Under the pieces are notes generated by a model that saw only the letters and a list, made by a program, of their open reading frames with translations, searched no databases and was not told the origin of the DNA. A DNA stretch of 64,000 nt from Flavobacteriaceae bacterium. GTDB taxonomy: Bacteria > Bacteroidota > Bacteroidia > Flavobacteriales > Flavobacteriaceae. The stretch's first letter is position 1; the number at the start of each line of letters is the position of its first letter. The stretch covers positions 62,001 through 126,000 of the forward strand of contig CANGFO010000006.1 of the NCBI GenBank assembly GCA_947453195.1, read 5' to 3'. A program made the position numbers and the translations under genes. This document shows, piece by piece, positions 9,882 to 18,999 of this stretch.

Positions 9882-9914
9882 TTGATTATTGGGCTATTTT
9901 TTTATGTAAATTTG
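9882..9914 (+). promoter_or_regulatory. Promoter of meaB
   Basis: TTG (9882-9884), a 22-base spacer and TAAATTTG (9907-9914) match the Bacteroidota consensus. The start of transcription would fall about 12 bases before the TTG start codon at 9934. Confidence 0.75.
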
Positions 9915-9933
9915 TATTTAGAAATTCAATAAT

Positions 9934-11016
9934 TTGAAACAAAACTCTAAAAAATCGGCGTTAACTGAAGTAGACGGTATTAATCCGCCTCCAAGTGTAA
10001 GCACTTCATCACTTGAGGTGATTCAGCAATTGCGCCGAAACCAACCTTCTGCTCAAGAATTAATTAACGGAATTCTCACTAAAGACAAAACAGCTTTAAG
10101 TAGAGCAATTACTTTGGTTGAAAGCACGAATCCAGATCATACCGAAAAGGCAAATACAATTATTCAAGCATGTTTACCTCATGCAAATAAATCGTTTCGA
10201 ATTGGAATTACTGGGGTACCTGGAGTTGGAAAAAGTACCTTTATTGAAGCATTTGGTAAGCATCTGACTTCGATTGGGAAAAAAGTTGCCGTATTGGCAG
10301 TAGATCCAAGTAGCACCATTTCACATGGAAGTATTTTAGGAGATAAAACCCGAATGGAAGAATTGGTTAAAGATGAAAATGCGTACATAAGACCTAGCGC
10401 TTCTGGGGAAACCCTGGGTGGAGTTGCTAGAAAAACGCGTGAAACCATAATACTTTGTGAAGCAGCAGGATTTGACACCATTATTATTGAAACGGTTGGA
10501 GTTGGACAAAGTGAAACTGCCGTTCACAGCATGGTAGATTTCTTTTTACTTCTTAAAATATCGGGGGCTGGAGATGAACTTCAGGGGATCAAACGCGGGA
10601 TTATGGAAATGGCAGATGCTATTGTCATCAATAAAGCAGACGGTGATAACATCAATAAAGCCAAATTAGCAAAAACCGAATTCAACCGAGCTTTGCACTT
10701 ATTCCCTGCAAAAAAATCGGGATGGATACCAACGGCTGCCTCGTGTAGTTCGTATACGAAAGAAGGAATTACAGAAGTTTGGAACACCATTTCTGAATAC
10801 AACACTTTAGTACAAACCAACCACTATTTTGAACAAAAAAGACACGATCAAAATCAGTATTGGATGTTGGAAACGATTAACGAGCACTTACAATCCAATT
10901 TTTACAACCATCCTGAAATCACAAAGCTATTAGAAGAAAATAAAAAAGCAGTGCAAAATGATGAAATATCACCTTTTGCAGCTGCTATGAATTTATTAAA
11001 AGCTTACGCTAAATAA
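9934..11016 (+). CDS. meaB: MeaB/ArgK-type GTPase (methylmalonyl-CoA mutase chaperone)
   Basis: This G3E-family GTPase protects and gates cofactor loading of adenosylcobalamin-dependent methylmalonyl-CoA mutase. The 360 residues carry Walker A GVPGVGKST, VLAVDPSS, ETVGVGQSE and NKADG. The start is TTG. An in-frame TAG lies at 9919-9921, no in-frame ATG occurs for a long way, and the promoter sits just upstream. The mutase genes are not in this window. Its 3' end faces a small acidic protein gene with a 4-base gap. Confidence 0.93.
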   Translation: MKQNSKKSALTEVDGINPPPSVSTSSLEVIQQLRRNQPSAQELINGILTKDKTALSRAITLVESTNPDHTEKANTIIQACLPHANKSFRIGITGVPGVGKSTFIEAFGKHLTSIGKKVAVLAVDPSSTISHGSILGDKTRMEELVKDENAYIRPSASGETLGGVARKTRETIILCEAAGFDTIIIETVGVGQSETAVHSMVDFFLLLKISGAGDELQGIKRGIMEMADAIVINKADGDNINKAKLAKTEFNRALHLFPAKKSGWIPTAASCSSYTKEGITEVWNTISEYNTLVQTNHYFEQKRHDQNQYWMLETINEHLQSNFYNHPEITKLLEENKKAVQNDEISPFAAAMNLLKAYAK

Positions 11017-11020
11017 AAAA

Positions 11021-11248
11021 CTATTCTTCGTAAAGTTTCATTTCTTTATCATAAAACTCACCGGCAAGAGTAATTAAATGCTCCATTTCGGATTCTAATT
11101 CGGTTTCATCCTCACCTTCTAGATCTTCTAGAAATTCTACTTCGTCATCTTTTAAGTTAATAATGAAACGAGGGAAATCTAAATGAATGATGAAAATATC
11201 TTCAGGAAAATCAGAATTATCTGCTATTACAAATTTAGGAAGTTGCAT
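11021..11248 (-). CDS. Small acidic conserved hypothetical protein
   Basis: The 75-residue protein starts MQLPKFVIADNSDFPEDIF, has a central stretch of Glu and Asp, and ends KLYEE. It has no signal peptide or membrane segment, so it should be cytoplasmic. I recognise no functional family. It ends 4 bases from meaB, convergent, and lies 26 bases downstream of the prohibitin-like gene on the same strand, so it is probably the last gene of that transcript. Confidence 0.75.
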   Translation of the reverse strand: MQLPKFVIADNSDFPEDIFIIHLDFPRFIINLKDDEVEFLEDLEGEDETELESEMEHLITLAGEFYDKEMKLYEE

Positions 11249-11274
11249 ATTTATAAAGTTTGGAGTTTAACGTA

Positions 11275-12180
11275 TTATTTATCGGATAAAATTACAGAAC
11301 CATTGTTTTTTCCCATAAAAATGATTTTAGTATTTGGGGAAGCGGCCAATTCTTTTTGGGCTTTAATTTGTTCGTATTGTAATTGTTTATCTGTTAAATT
11401 GGTTGAAATGATTCTTTGATAATCGGCAATACCTTGAGCTTCTACACGCTTACGCTCAGCTTCTTGTTTTTCTTTTTGAAGTACGAATTGCATTTTTTGA
11501 GCGTCTTGCTCCGCGTTAATTTTACTTTCAATAGTAGTTTTAACCGAAGTCGGTAAATTGATATTTCTAATCAACAATTGCTCTAAAACCAGACCTCTTT
11601 TTTTGAAGTCGTCCTCTATCGTTTTAAAAATTCGTTGTTGAAATTCATTTCTTTTAGTAGAATATAATGCCACTGCATCATAATAAACTGCGTTGTCACG
11701 AATACGGGTTCTTGTAATTGGACGGACAATTTTATCCGTATAATTTTCACCGATTCCTTTAAGAATTTTTGGAGCTTCATTAGGAATAACACGGTATAAA
11801 ACAGTTAAGTCAATAACTACTTCCAAACCATCATTAGACAATACTCTGATCGCATCATCACCTTCTTGCGCACCTTCACTATGAATAGCCGACATAGTGT
11901 AGTTTTGCGTTTGAATATCAAAAACGGTAATATCCAATAACGGATTAATTACATGCAATCCACTCTCTAAGACATCTGACTGTACATTTCCGTAAAGGGA
12001 TTTTACCCCTACTTTACCCGCGTCAATTTGTTTGAACATAGACGATAAAATCCCTAGTCCAATAACTAAAAAACCAATAATACGGATAGTTCCAGAAAAT
12101 TTAGATAACGGATTAGTATTGTCCTTCAAAGAAAAACCAGCAATAACCAAAATAAACCCAATAATAATTAATAGTATCAT
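11275..12180 (-). CDS. Prohibitin/SPFH-domain membrane protein
   Basis: The 301 residues have one or two N-terminal hydrophobic segments (residues about 1-45) and then an SPFH/prohibitin domain. The tail is a coiled coil rich in E, Q, K and A (EQDAQKMQFVLQKEKQEAERKRVEAQGIADYQRI), as in mitochondrial prohibitins. Such proteins form large rings in the inner membrane that organise proteases and membrane domains. No FtsH gene is adjacent. The small acidic gene follows on the same strand. Confidence 0.88.
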   Translation of the reverse strand: MILLIIIGFILVIAGFSLKDNTNPLSKFSGTIRIIGFLVIGLGILSSMFKQIDAGKVGVKSLYGNVQSDVLESGLHVINPLLDITVFDIQTQNYTMSAIHSEGAQEGDDAIRVLSNDGLEVVIDLTVLYRVIPNEAPKILKGIGENYTDKIVRPITRTRIRDNAVYYDAVALYSTKRNEFQQRIFKTIEDDFKKRGLVLEQLLIRNINLPTSVKTTIESKINAEQDAQKMQFVLQKEKQEAERKRVEAQGIADYQRIISTNLTDKQLQYEQIKAQKELAASPNTKIIFMGKNNGSVILSDK

Positions 12181-12240
12181 TTTAAAATGTTTTAATTTAT
12201 AGTTATACGAAGCTTTTGAAGAATTGTTACAAACGGAAAG

Positions 12241-13617
12241 CTAGGAATTCTCTTTTATTAACTTTTTAGTAATTAAATGGAATCGAATGTATAGAAATAA
12301 AGCTGCAGCTGATAAACCTGCTAATAAACCAATCCACACTCCCACTGCTTTTAATTCTGTGTATTCGCCTAAATAATAAGAAATAGGAAATCCAATTACC
12401 CAATAAGCAACGAATGTTAAATACATAGGGATTTTAACATCCTGCAATCCGCGTAAAGCACCTAACACAACTACTTGGATTCCATCGGAGATTTGAAAAA
12501 CCGCAGCAACCAAAAGTAATTTTGCAGCAATAAAAACTACCTCTTTATTATCTAATAACTGATTAGCATCGCTCATATCTAAAAAAAATGAAGGCACGAG
12601 GTTATGCAAAACAATAAATAAAATGGCAAAAACTATTTCGATTAAAATAACTAATAAAAATATAGATCGCGCTACAACAACTAAGTTTTTATAGTCGTTC
12701 AATCCTTTTTGATTGCTTACTCGAATCATGGAAACCACACTCAATCCCATGGCAAACATAAAGGTCATGGAAGCCAAACTCAATGCAATTTGATTGGCAG
12801 CTTGACTTGTTTTACCAATGTTCCCACAAAGCCATATAGCTGCTGTAAAAAGCACTACTTCAAATAACATTTGCAAAGCGGAAGGAACTCCTAAATTGAC
12901 AATTTTTTGAATGGTTTCTTTTTTGATTTCAGAAAAACTAAAATTATGGAAGTATGTTTTTAACTGCTCTTGTCTAGACAATATGATGTGCATAAAAACA
13001 ACCATAGCAATCCTAGAAATTACCGTTCCCAATGCAGCGCCAACAATGCCCATTTTTGGAAAAATCCAAACTCCATAAATCAAGCAATAGTTAATTATTA
13101 CATGAAGAATATTCGCCATCACTATGGCATACATAGAATATTTGGTCATGGATAAACCATCAGCAAATTGCTTATATCCTTGATAAATTATCAATGGGAC
13201 CAGCGAAAAACCAACCCAATCTAAAAATGGTTTGGCCAAAACGATTACTTCTTTAGGCTGGTGCAACATTTCCATAATTGGTTTACCTAATACAACTAAA
13301 CCAAACAATAGAAACCCTAAGATAACACACAGGAATAATCCATTATGAAAAGCGGAACGTATTTTTTCGGAATCTTTTTCTGCATCGGCTTCACCTACTA
13401 TTGGTGTTATCGCTGTTGAAAAACCTATTCCAAGTGATAAAGCCACAAAAATCATACTGTTTGCCAATGAAACCGCAGCCAATTCGGTAGAACCCAATTT
13501 ACCCACCATGATATTATCAACAATCATAATTAAAGTATGCCCAAGCATACCCAAAACCACTGGATAAGCTAGCTGCAGATTGTATTTAAACTCTTTGGTA
13601 TATTGGGAAATATTCAT
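12241..13617 (-). CDS. MATE-family multidrug/cation antiporter
   Basis: The 458 residues contain about twelve hydrophobic segments in two MatE repeats. The first repeat opens with AYPVVLGMLGHTLIMIVDNIMVG, the NorM-type entry with the conserved D-N-MVG element. Family members export drugs or metabolites using H+ or Na+. It lies 2 bases downstream of the ABC-F gene on the same strand and may be co-transcribed with it. Confidence 0.92.
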   Translation of the reverse strand: MNISQYTKEFKYNLQLAYPVVLGMLGHTLIMIVDNIMVGKLGSTELAAVSLANSMIFVALSLGIGFSTAITPIVGEADAEKDSEKIRSAFHNGLFLCVILGFLLFGLVVLGKPIMEMLHQPKEVIVLAKPFLDWVGFSLVPLIIYQGYKQFADGLSMTKYSMYAIVMANILHVIINYCLIYGVWIFPKMGIVGAALGTVISRIAMVVFMHIILSRQEQLKTYFHNFSFSEIKKETIQKIVNLGVPSALQMLFEVVLFTAAIWLCGNIGKTSQAANQIALSLASMTFMFAMGLSVVSMIRVSNQKGLNDYKNLVVVARSIFLLVILIEIVFAILFIVLHNLVPSFFLDMSDANQLLDNKEVVFIAAKLLLVAAVFQISDGIQVVVLGALRGLQDVKIPMYLTFVAYWVIGFPISYYLGEYTELKAVGVWIGLLAGLSAAALFLYIRFHLITKKLIKENS

Positions 13618-13619
13618 AT

Positions 13620-15254
13620 TTATTTTTCAATCTCTTTTAAGGAATCCATTTTTTTATGAGCTAAGAATCCTTTAATATCTTCAAAATGTTCCTTCACTCT
13701 TTTATTGCCAAATTCAAAAACTTTGGTGGCTAATCCATCAAGAAAATCTCTATCATGTGAAACCAAAATTAACGTTCCGTCAAAATCTCTAAGGGCATCT
13801 TTAATAATGTCTTTAGTCTTCATATCCAAATGGTTAGAAGGCTCATCTAAAATCAAAAGATTAACTGGCTCTAACAATAATTTGATCATTGCTAAACGGG
13901 TTTTTTCCCCACCTGAAAGCACCTTTACTTTCTTAGTAACATCATCTCCATGAAACATAAAAGCACCTAAAATATCTTTAATTTTGGTACGTACATCACC
14001 AACGGCTATATCATCGATAGTAGAAAAAATGGTCGCATTTTCATCTAATAACGAAGCTTGATTTTGAGCAAAATATCCAATTTGGGCATTGTGTCCAATT
14101 TCAACCGAACCACTATTGATTTCAATTTCCTTCATGATTGCTTTAATCATGGTCGATTTTCCTTCTCCGTTTTTACCTACGAAAGCAACTTTTTGACCAC
14201 GCTCAATAACAATATTGGCATCTCTAAAAATTTCTTTTTCACCGTATGCTTTACATAAATCTTTAACAATTACCGGATAATTTCCAGATCTTACAGCAGG
14301 TGGAAATTTTAATTTTAGAGCAGAGGTATCTATTTCATCTACTTGAACAATTTCCAATTTTTCCAACATTTTAACACGAGATTGCACCGCGTCAGTTTTA
14401 GAGAATGTCCCTTTAAATCGATCAATAAACGCTTGATTATCAGCAATCATTTTTTGTTGCTCATCATACGCTTTTTGTTGGTGTAATCTTCGGTCTTTAC
14501 GCAATTCTAAGTAATGAGAATACTTTGCCTTATAATCATAAATACGACCCATAGTTACTTCAATAGTTCTATTGGTGATATTATCAACAAAGGCTCTATC
14601 GTGTGAAATCACAACAACTGCCTTGGCAGAATTAATTAAGAAATCTTCAAGCCACTGAATACTTTCGATATCCATGTGATTGGTTGGCTCATCCAACAAA
14701 ATTAAATCGGGCTTTTGCAAAAGAATTTTAGCCAATTCAATTCGCATTCTCCAACCACCAGAAAATTCAGAGGTTTGACGCGTAAAGTCTTCTCTTTCAA
14801 AACCTAATCCAACTAATATTTTCTCAACCTCAGCTTCGTAGTTTATTTCTTCAATAGCATAAAATTTTTCACTCAGATCGGAAACTCGTTCAATAAGTTT
14901 CATGTAAGCATCACTTTCGTAATCCGTTCGAATGGTTAATTGCTCATTGATTTCATCAATTTCAGCTTTCATTTTGAAAATTTCTCCAAATGCTTTTGAA
15001 GCTTCTTCCATAACAGTTGCTCCGTCTGTAGTTAGTAAATGCTGCGGCAGATAGGCTACTACTGCATCTTTAGGAACCGAAACAGTACCAGTTGATGGTT
15101 TTGAAGCTCCTGCAATAATTTTTAAAAGCGTTGATTTACCGGCGCCATTTTTACCCATTAAGGCAATTTTGTCGTTTTCATTTATAGCAAAAGTAACATC
15201 GCTAAATAAGGTAGTTCCGCCAAATTGAACGGAAATATCGTTAACTGTAATCAT
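13620..15254 (-). CDS. ABC-F family ATPase
   Basis: This soluble protein has two ATPase domains and no membrane part. Walker A is GKNGAGKST in the first domain and GKNGEGKST in the second. Signatures are SGGWRMRIELA and LSGGEKTRLAM, and Walker B is LILLDEPTNH and LLILDEPSNH. ABC-F proteins act on the ribosome in translation regulation or antibiotic protection. I chose the ATG at 15252-15254 (MITVNDISVQFGG) because this is where family similarity begins; an upstream ATG at 15296 adds 14 unrelated residues. The length, 544, is normal. Confidence 0.93.
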   Translation of the reverse strand: MITVNDISVQFGGTTLFSDVTFAINENDKIALMGKNGAGKSTLLKIIAGASKPSTGTVSVPKDAVVAYLPQHLLTTDGATVMEEASKAFGEIFKMKAEIDEINEQLTIRTDYESDAYMKLIERVSDLSEKFYAIEEINYEAEVEKILVGLGFEREDFTRQTSEFSGGWRMRIELAKILLQKPDLILLDEPTNHMDIESIQWLEDFLINSAKAVVVISHDRAFVDNITNRTIEVTMGRIYDYKAKYSHYLELRKDRRLHQQKAYDEQQKMIADNQAFIDRFKGTFSKTDAVQSRVKMLEKLEIVQVDEIDTSALKLKFPPAVRSGNYPVIVKDLCKAYGEKEIFRDANIVIERGQKVAFVGKNGEGKSTMIKAIMKEIEINSGSVEIGHNAQIGYFAQNQASLLDENATIFSTIDDIAVGDVRTKIKDILGAFMFHGDDVTKKVKVLSGGEKTRLAMIKLLLEPVNLLILDEPSNHLDMKTKDIIKDALRDFDGTLILVSHDRDFLDGLATKVFEFGNKRVKEHFEDIKGFLAHKKMDSLKEIEK

Positions 15255-15359
15255 TTTTATAAAGTTGGAAGTTAGAAGTTGAAGCAGAAGCTCCAATCGA
15301 CTAATTTTTTAAAGGTGCAAAGATAGATTAAATGTTTAGAATTAAAGTTTATACCAATT

Positions 15360-15929
15360 CTAATTTTTAATAATAAAAATCCATTTCCATTGGCTTGGAT
15401 CTCCAAAACCTACACCAGGAGTGTACTTGAATAATTTTACAGTAGCATTGGGGTTGCTTGCTCTGTATTGATTAACAATTTCTAAATATCTAATTGAATT
15501 AAATATTTCTGAATAATTGTAATTAGTGTTATTAGGATTATATACATTTTCAAATACCGGATCAGCAATAGGCACCAATGTATTTAAAAAGAGGTATTGA
15601 TTTGCAGGCAAAAAAGATGTTGGAAAATGAATTTGACCACTACCCATCCAAATAATATCGCCATCAAATATTTTAGTACTTAATTCGCTGTAAAACAATT
15701 TTATATTTCCAAAATCTCCTGGTGGAATAACTTGTTTTGTTACGGTAAAAGTTGAGGTTGAATTTGGAAATACTGTCTCATTTCCACCTTCAAAAGTATT
15801 CGTTTCATAATCAACTTTTAACAATAAAACTTTATTCTGTTGTATTGGTGTAGCCGAATCATCAGAATTAGATCCAGTAGTACAAGATACTTGAATAAAT
15901 AAAACCGCAAAAAGAAGTAAATATTTCAT
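15360..15929 (-). CDS. Hypothetical lipoprotein
   Basis: The 189 residues open with a lipoprotein signal (LLLFAVLFIQVSC). A Ser/Asp linker (TTGSNSDDSA) follows, then a globular part with aromatic residues. I recognise no domain. It is the only gene between the ABC-F gene (same strand, upstream) and the DUF2007 gene. It is expected at the outer or inner membrane facing the periplasm. Confidence 0.7.
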   Translation of the reverse strand: MKYLLLFAVLFIQVSCTTGSNSDDSATPIQQNKVLLLKVDYETNTFEGGNETVFPNSTSTFTVTKQVIPPGDFGNIKLFYSELSTKIFDGDIIWMGSGQIHFPTSFLPANQYLFLNTLVPIADPVFENVYNPNNTNYNYSEIFNSIRYLEIVNQYRASNPNATVKLFKYTPGVGFGDPSQWKWIFIIKN

Positions 15930-15991
15930 GGCATTTTTTTATAAATTACAAAATTTGAAACAAATTCAAAATTATCATTTAATAACTAAAT

Positions 15992-16207
15992 TTAAATACT
16001 CAACCTAAATTCTTCAATAATAGGATTAGCTTTACCAAAATTAACTTCTTGGATAAACAATTCAACCGCCTTAGGTGTAGAAATACTTGGCAATACATTT
16101 GCCTGATTATTATTTCGAATTACTACTTCAATTGCTGCCTCTTCCAATCGTTCTTTTAAACTCACCGCTAGAATTTCTTCCCCCGAAAATATTTTAATTA
16201 GTCCCAT
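15992..16207 (-). CDS. DUF2007-type putative signal-transducing protein
   Basis: The 71 residues (MGLIKIFSGEEILAVSLKERLEEAAIEVVIRNNNQ) follow the DUF2007 pattern: a first strand, a helix for moving between protomers, then a ferredoxin-like fold. The biochemical role of this family is unknown. It is the last gene of a three-gene operon with the degenerate DEAD-box gene (21-base gap) and the sigma-54 activator. Confidence 0.72.
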   Translation of the reverse strand: MGLIKIFSGEEILAVSLKERLEEAAIEVVIRNNNQANVLPSISTPKAVELFIQEVNFGKANPIIEEFRLSI

Positions 16208-16228
16208 GCTTTTTTATTTAATATTGTT

Positions 16229-16849
16229 TTATTCCTCTTCTTCCATTTCAAAGAACAAGGGCTCAATCATGATTTTATCTGCCAAAACTTCTACTCGTTC
16301 TGTTATTTCGGAGCAAAAGAAAATTCGCTGTGTTTTATCGATACTTGCCGACAATCTTAAAATAACCGAATCCATTCGGTTTCTAAATAATATTTCTGAA
16401 TCATCTACTACAAACATTCGGATGGTATTGATATTAAATCCGGCAGAAGAAAACAAAGCATTCACTCGATTTGGGGTACCAATTAAGATATCTAAACCTA
16501 AAGAAATAATATTTTTATCGTAATCAATATCGCCTTTATCATGAACTCCTAAAATACTTAAATCAGTATAAGTACCTAGTTTTAAAAAGAGCTCTTCCAT
16601 CTCTAGCACCTTTTCTTTATTCTCGACAATGATTAAAGCACGAGTACACTCGCCCACTGTTTTTTCTAAACGCTGAATCACATTTAGCACAATAGTTGTA
16701 GTCTTACCAGATCCTTTAGGCGATTGAATCACCGCATCTGCCCCACTTTTTATTGTTGAAAAAGTTTCTTGTTGCATTTCATTGGCTTCTGTTAATTCAT
16801 GTTCCAGAAGTGCTTGTTGAAGATTGGGATTTATTTTTTTTAATTCCAT
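16229..16849 (-). CDS. Truncated, degenerate DEAD-box ATPase domain protein
   Basis: The 206 residues cover only the first RecA-like domain of a DEAD-box helicase. A Q-motif-like Gln is at about 26, and Walker A SPKGSGKT ends at 49-50. The Ib-like motif is TPNR instead of TPGR, motif II is DDSE (149-152) instead of DEAD, and motif III is CSE instead of SAT. The second RecA domain, needed for unwinding, is absent, and the next gene starts normally, so this is not a visible frameshift. It may bind nucleotide without being a helicase. It lies 8 bases after the sigma-54 activator gene. Confidence 0.85.
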   Translation of the reverse strand: MELKKINPNLQQALLEHELTEANEMQQETFSTIKSGADAVIQSPKGSGKTTTIVLNVIQRLEKTVGECTRALIIVENKEKVLEMEELFLKLGTYTDLSILGVHDKGDIDYDKNIISLGLDILIGTPNRVNALFSSAGFNINTIRMFVVDDSEILFRNRMDSVILRLSASIDKTQRIFFCSEITERVEVLADKIMIEPLFFEMEEEE

Positions 16850-16857
16850 TTTATACT

Positions 16858-18021
16858 TTATTTACTAGCAAACAATTTTACATCTTGTTCAGATATTTCG
16901 TTTCCTCCAAGGATTATCAAACGTTCAACAACATTTCGAAGTTCACGAATATTTCCGGTCCAATCATAAACTTGTAATAATTTTACGGCTTCTTTTGAAA
17001 ATTTCTTAGTTGCATTTCCTTGTTCTTCTGCAATTTTTGCAGCAAAATGTTCTAAGAGCAAAGGTATGTCATCTTGACGTTCATTTAACGAAGGAACTTT
17101 AATTAATATTACTGCCAACCGGTGGTATAAATCTTCTCTAAAACGACCTTCTTCAATTTCTTTTTTAAGGTCTTTATTAGTAGCCGCAATAACGCGCACA
17201 TTTACTTTAATATCTTTATCGGCACCTACACGTTGTACCAAATTTTCTTGTAAGGCTCTTAATACTTTGGCTTGTGCAGCCAAACTCATATCTCCTATTT
17301 CATCCAAGAAAATTGTACCTCCATCAGCAGCCTCAAATTTTCCTGCTCTGTCTTTAACAGCAGAAGTAAAAGCACCTTTTACATGTCCAAATAATTCGCT
17401 TTCTATTAATTCAGAAGGTATTGCAGCACAGTTCACCTCAATTAATGGAAAATCGGCACGCTCACTTTTTTCATGAAGTTGGTGAGCAACCAACTCTTTA
17501 CCGGTCCCGTTTGGCCCCGTAATTAATACACGAGCATCAGTTTGGGCAACTTTCTCAATCATTTGTTTGATTGCGATAATTGGTTCCGAATTTCCGATTA
17601 TTTCATAATTCTTACTGACTTTTTTCTTCAGGATTTTATTCTCAACTACCAGTTGTTTTTTATCTAAAGCATTACGAACCGTATTCAATAACCGATTTAA
17701 ATCGGGTGGTTTAGATATATAATCAAAGGCTCCCAATCGCATCGTTTGAATTGCCGTTTCCATATCACCGTGTCCAGAAATCATGACCATCGGAATTTCA
17801 GGTTTGATTTTCTTCACTGCCTCAAGCAATTCTACCCCATCCATTTTTGGCATTTTAATATCACACAAAACCAAATCGTAATCGGTGATTTTAATTTTTT
17901 CAAGGCCTTGCAATCCATCCTCGGCTTCGTCTACCAAATAGGTATCGCTCTCCTCAGAAAGAATTTTGGTTAAAACCCTTCTAATGGAGGCTTCGTCTTC
18001 TATGATAAGTATTTTCGACAT
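16858..18021 (-). CDS. Sigma-54 activator (NtrC-type response regulator) without DNA-binding domain
   Basis: The 387 residues hold a receiver domain with phospho-acceptor Asp54 (LVLCDIKMPKMDG), then a sigma-54 AAA+ domain. That domain has Walker A GPNGTGKE, the RNA-polymerase contact loop GAFTSA, and Walker B GTIFLDEIGD. The protein ends at NEISEQDVKLFASK, where NtrC relatives continue with a Fis-type helix-turn-helix. It should therefore activate from solution or through a partner. No histidine kinase is adjacent; the downstream partners are the DEAD-box-like and DUF2007 genes. Confidence 0.92.
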   Translation of the reverse strand: MSKILIIEDEASIRRVLTKILSEESDTYLVDEAEDGLQGLEKIKITDYDLVLCDIKMPKMDGVELLEAVKKIKPEIPMVMISGHGDMETAIQTMRLGAFDYISKPPDLNRLLNTVRNALDKKQLVVENKILKKKVSKNYEIIGNSEPIIAIKQMIEKVAQTDARVLITGPNGTGKELVAHQLHEKSERADFPLIEVNCAAIPSELIESELFGHVKGAFTSAVKDRAGKFEAADGGTIFLDEIGDMSLAAQAKVLRALQENLVQRVGADKDIKVNVRVIAATNKDLKKEIEEGRFREDLYHRLAVILIKVPSLNERQDDIPLLLEHFAAKIAEEQGNATKKFSKEAVKLLQVYDWTGNIRELRNVVERLIILGGNEISEQDVKLFASK

Positions 18022-18137
18022 CTTATTTTTGTTGCTTATACACTAAGGCACTAAGCTATTTTTTGTTTATTTGCTAAATTCAGATTACAAAAATACAAAT
18101 GGTTTTCTAATTAAGCCGATAAATAATGAAATGGGAG

Positions 18138-18845
18138 TTATTTCTTTATTAATTTCTTCACTAGCGTTTCGGCATCAGTTTTAATTTTAACAAAATAAAC
18201 TCCGGAAGCTAACTCCTTTGTATCGATTCTGTAATTAGTTGAAGTTATTTTTTCTGATTTACAAATGATTCCAATCTCGTTATAAAATTCTACCATCGAA
18301 TCAGTTGCATATTCATTAATTAACTGAATAGTTACGGCATCTTGGGATGGATTTGGATAAATACTAAAATCAAATTTTTCAAAATGAGCATTTGACAACG
18401 GAACACTTGAATAGATGGCTTGGGAATTAAATTCTGAATTGATAATTAATGACTTTGCACCACCCTGCAATTCAGTAATTGTGTAGGTAAAATTACTAAT
18501 TGTAGCTGGATTTCCATTCAAGTGGTTTAGAAATGGAAAGTACTTGTTATTTTCATAGGATTCGGCTACGGGATTAGTACACCAGCATAAACAATAAGCA
18601 AAATTTGTAGCCGAAAAATTTGTTGTATTATTCTCAAAAGTAACCGTTGCAGCTAAATCTAAACAAGCATGCGCAATAAGCATTTGAGAGTCAAAACTAA
18701 TTCCCATGGTAGATGTTGGCGGAATATTAGCTACTCCATTTTCAACAATATTGGTTAAATACCAATAATTATCAAAAAGACGAGGATCTTGCGAATAGGA
18801 AAAGTTAGTTAGACTAATTAATATTATTATGTATATTTTTTTCAT
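18138..18845 (-). CDS. Secreted protein with T9SS type A sorting domain
   Basis: The start at 18843-18845 gives MKKIYIIILISLTNFSYSQ, a normal signal peptide; the frame is open up to 18995 but that part overlaps a repeat element. The middle (about 140 residues, with a pair CLCWC) is unrecognised. The end (DFSIYPNPSQDAVTIQL, then ASGVYFVKIKTDAETLVKKLIKK) is the type A C-terminal domain recognised by the type IX secretion system. The protein should be secreted or surface-anchored. It has its own transcript, downstream of the ABC permease gene. Confidence 0.85.
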   Translation of the reverse strand: MKKIYIIILISLTNFSYSQDPRLFDNYWYLTNIVENGVANIPPTSTMGISFDSQMLIAHACLDLAATVTFENNTTNFSATNFAYCLCWCTNPVAESYENNKYFPFLNHLNGNPATISNFTYTITELQGGAKSLIINSEFNSQAIYSSVPLSNAHFEKFDFSIYPNPSQDAVTIQLINEYATDSMVEFYNEIGIICKSEKITSTNYRIDTKELASGVYFVKIKTDAETLVKKLIKK

Positions 18846-18903
18846 CTTATTGTATTTGATTTTCAAATATTTAGCTAAACAAATATATACAAAGTTTTCT
18901 AAA

Positions 18904-18993
18904 TAGCCCTGATGCAAAGGAAAATCCTCGCTTGCGAGATTTGGAAAAGCAGCAGGAAATACCATTACCGATAAAGCCCGAGCCATTCGCTTC
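18904..18993 (+). repeat. Flavobacterial 'TAGCCCTGAT...AGCAGGAAA...TTCGCTTC' element, copy 2
   Basis: This copy has TAGCCCTGAT (18904-18913), an inner hairpin CTCGC/GCGAG, AGCAGGAAA (18951-18959) and TTCGCTTC (18986-18993). Compared with the other copies both sides of the outer stem changed together (CCCG/CGGG to CCTG/CAGG). It ends 6 bases from the stop codon of the ABC permease gene on the opposite strand. Confidence 0.75.
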
Positions 18994-18999
18994 AACTAA

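Noticed and set aside
16229..16849. Frameshifted full-length DEAD-box helicase
   Set aside because: No second RecA domain is found in any frame downstream; the DUF2007 gene follows directly, so truncation by frameshift is not supported.
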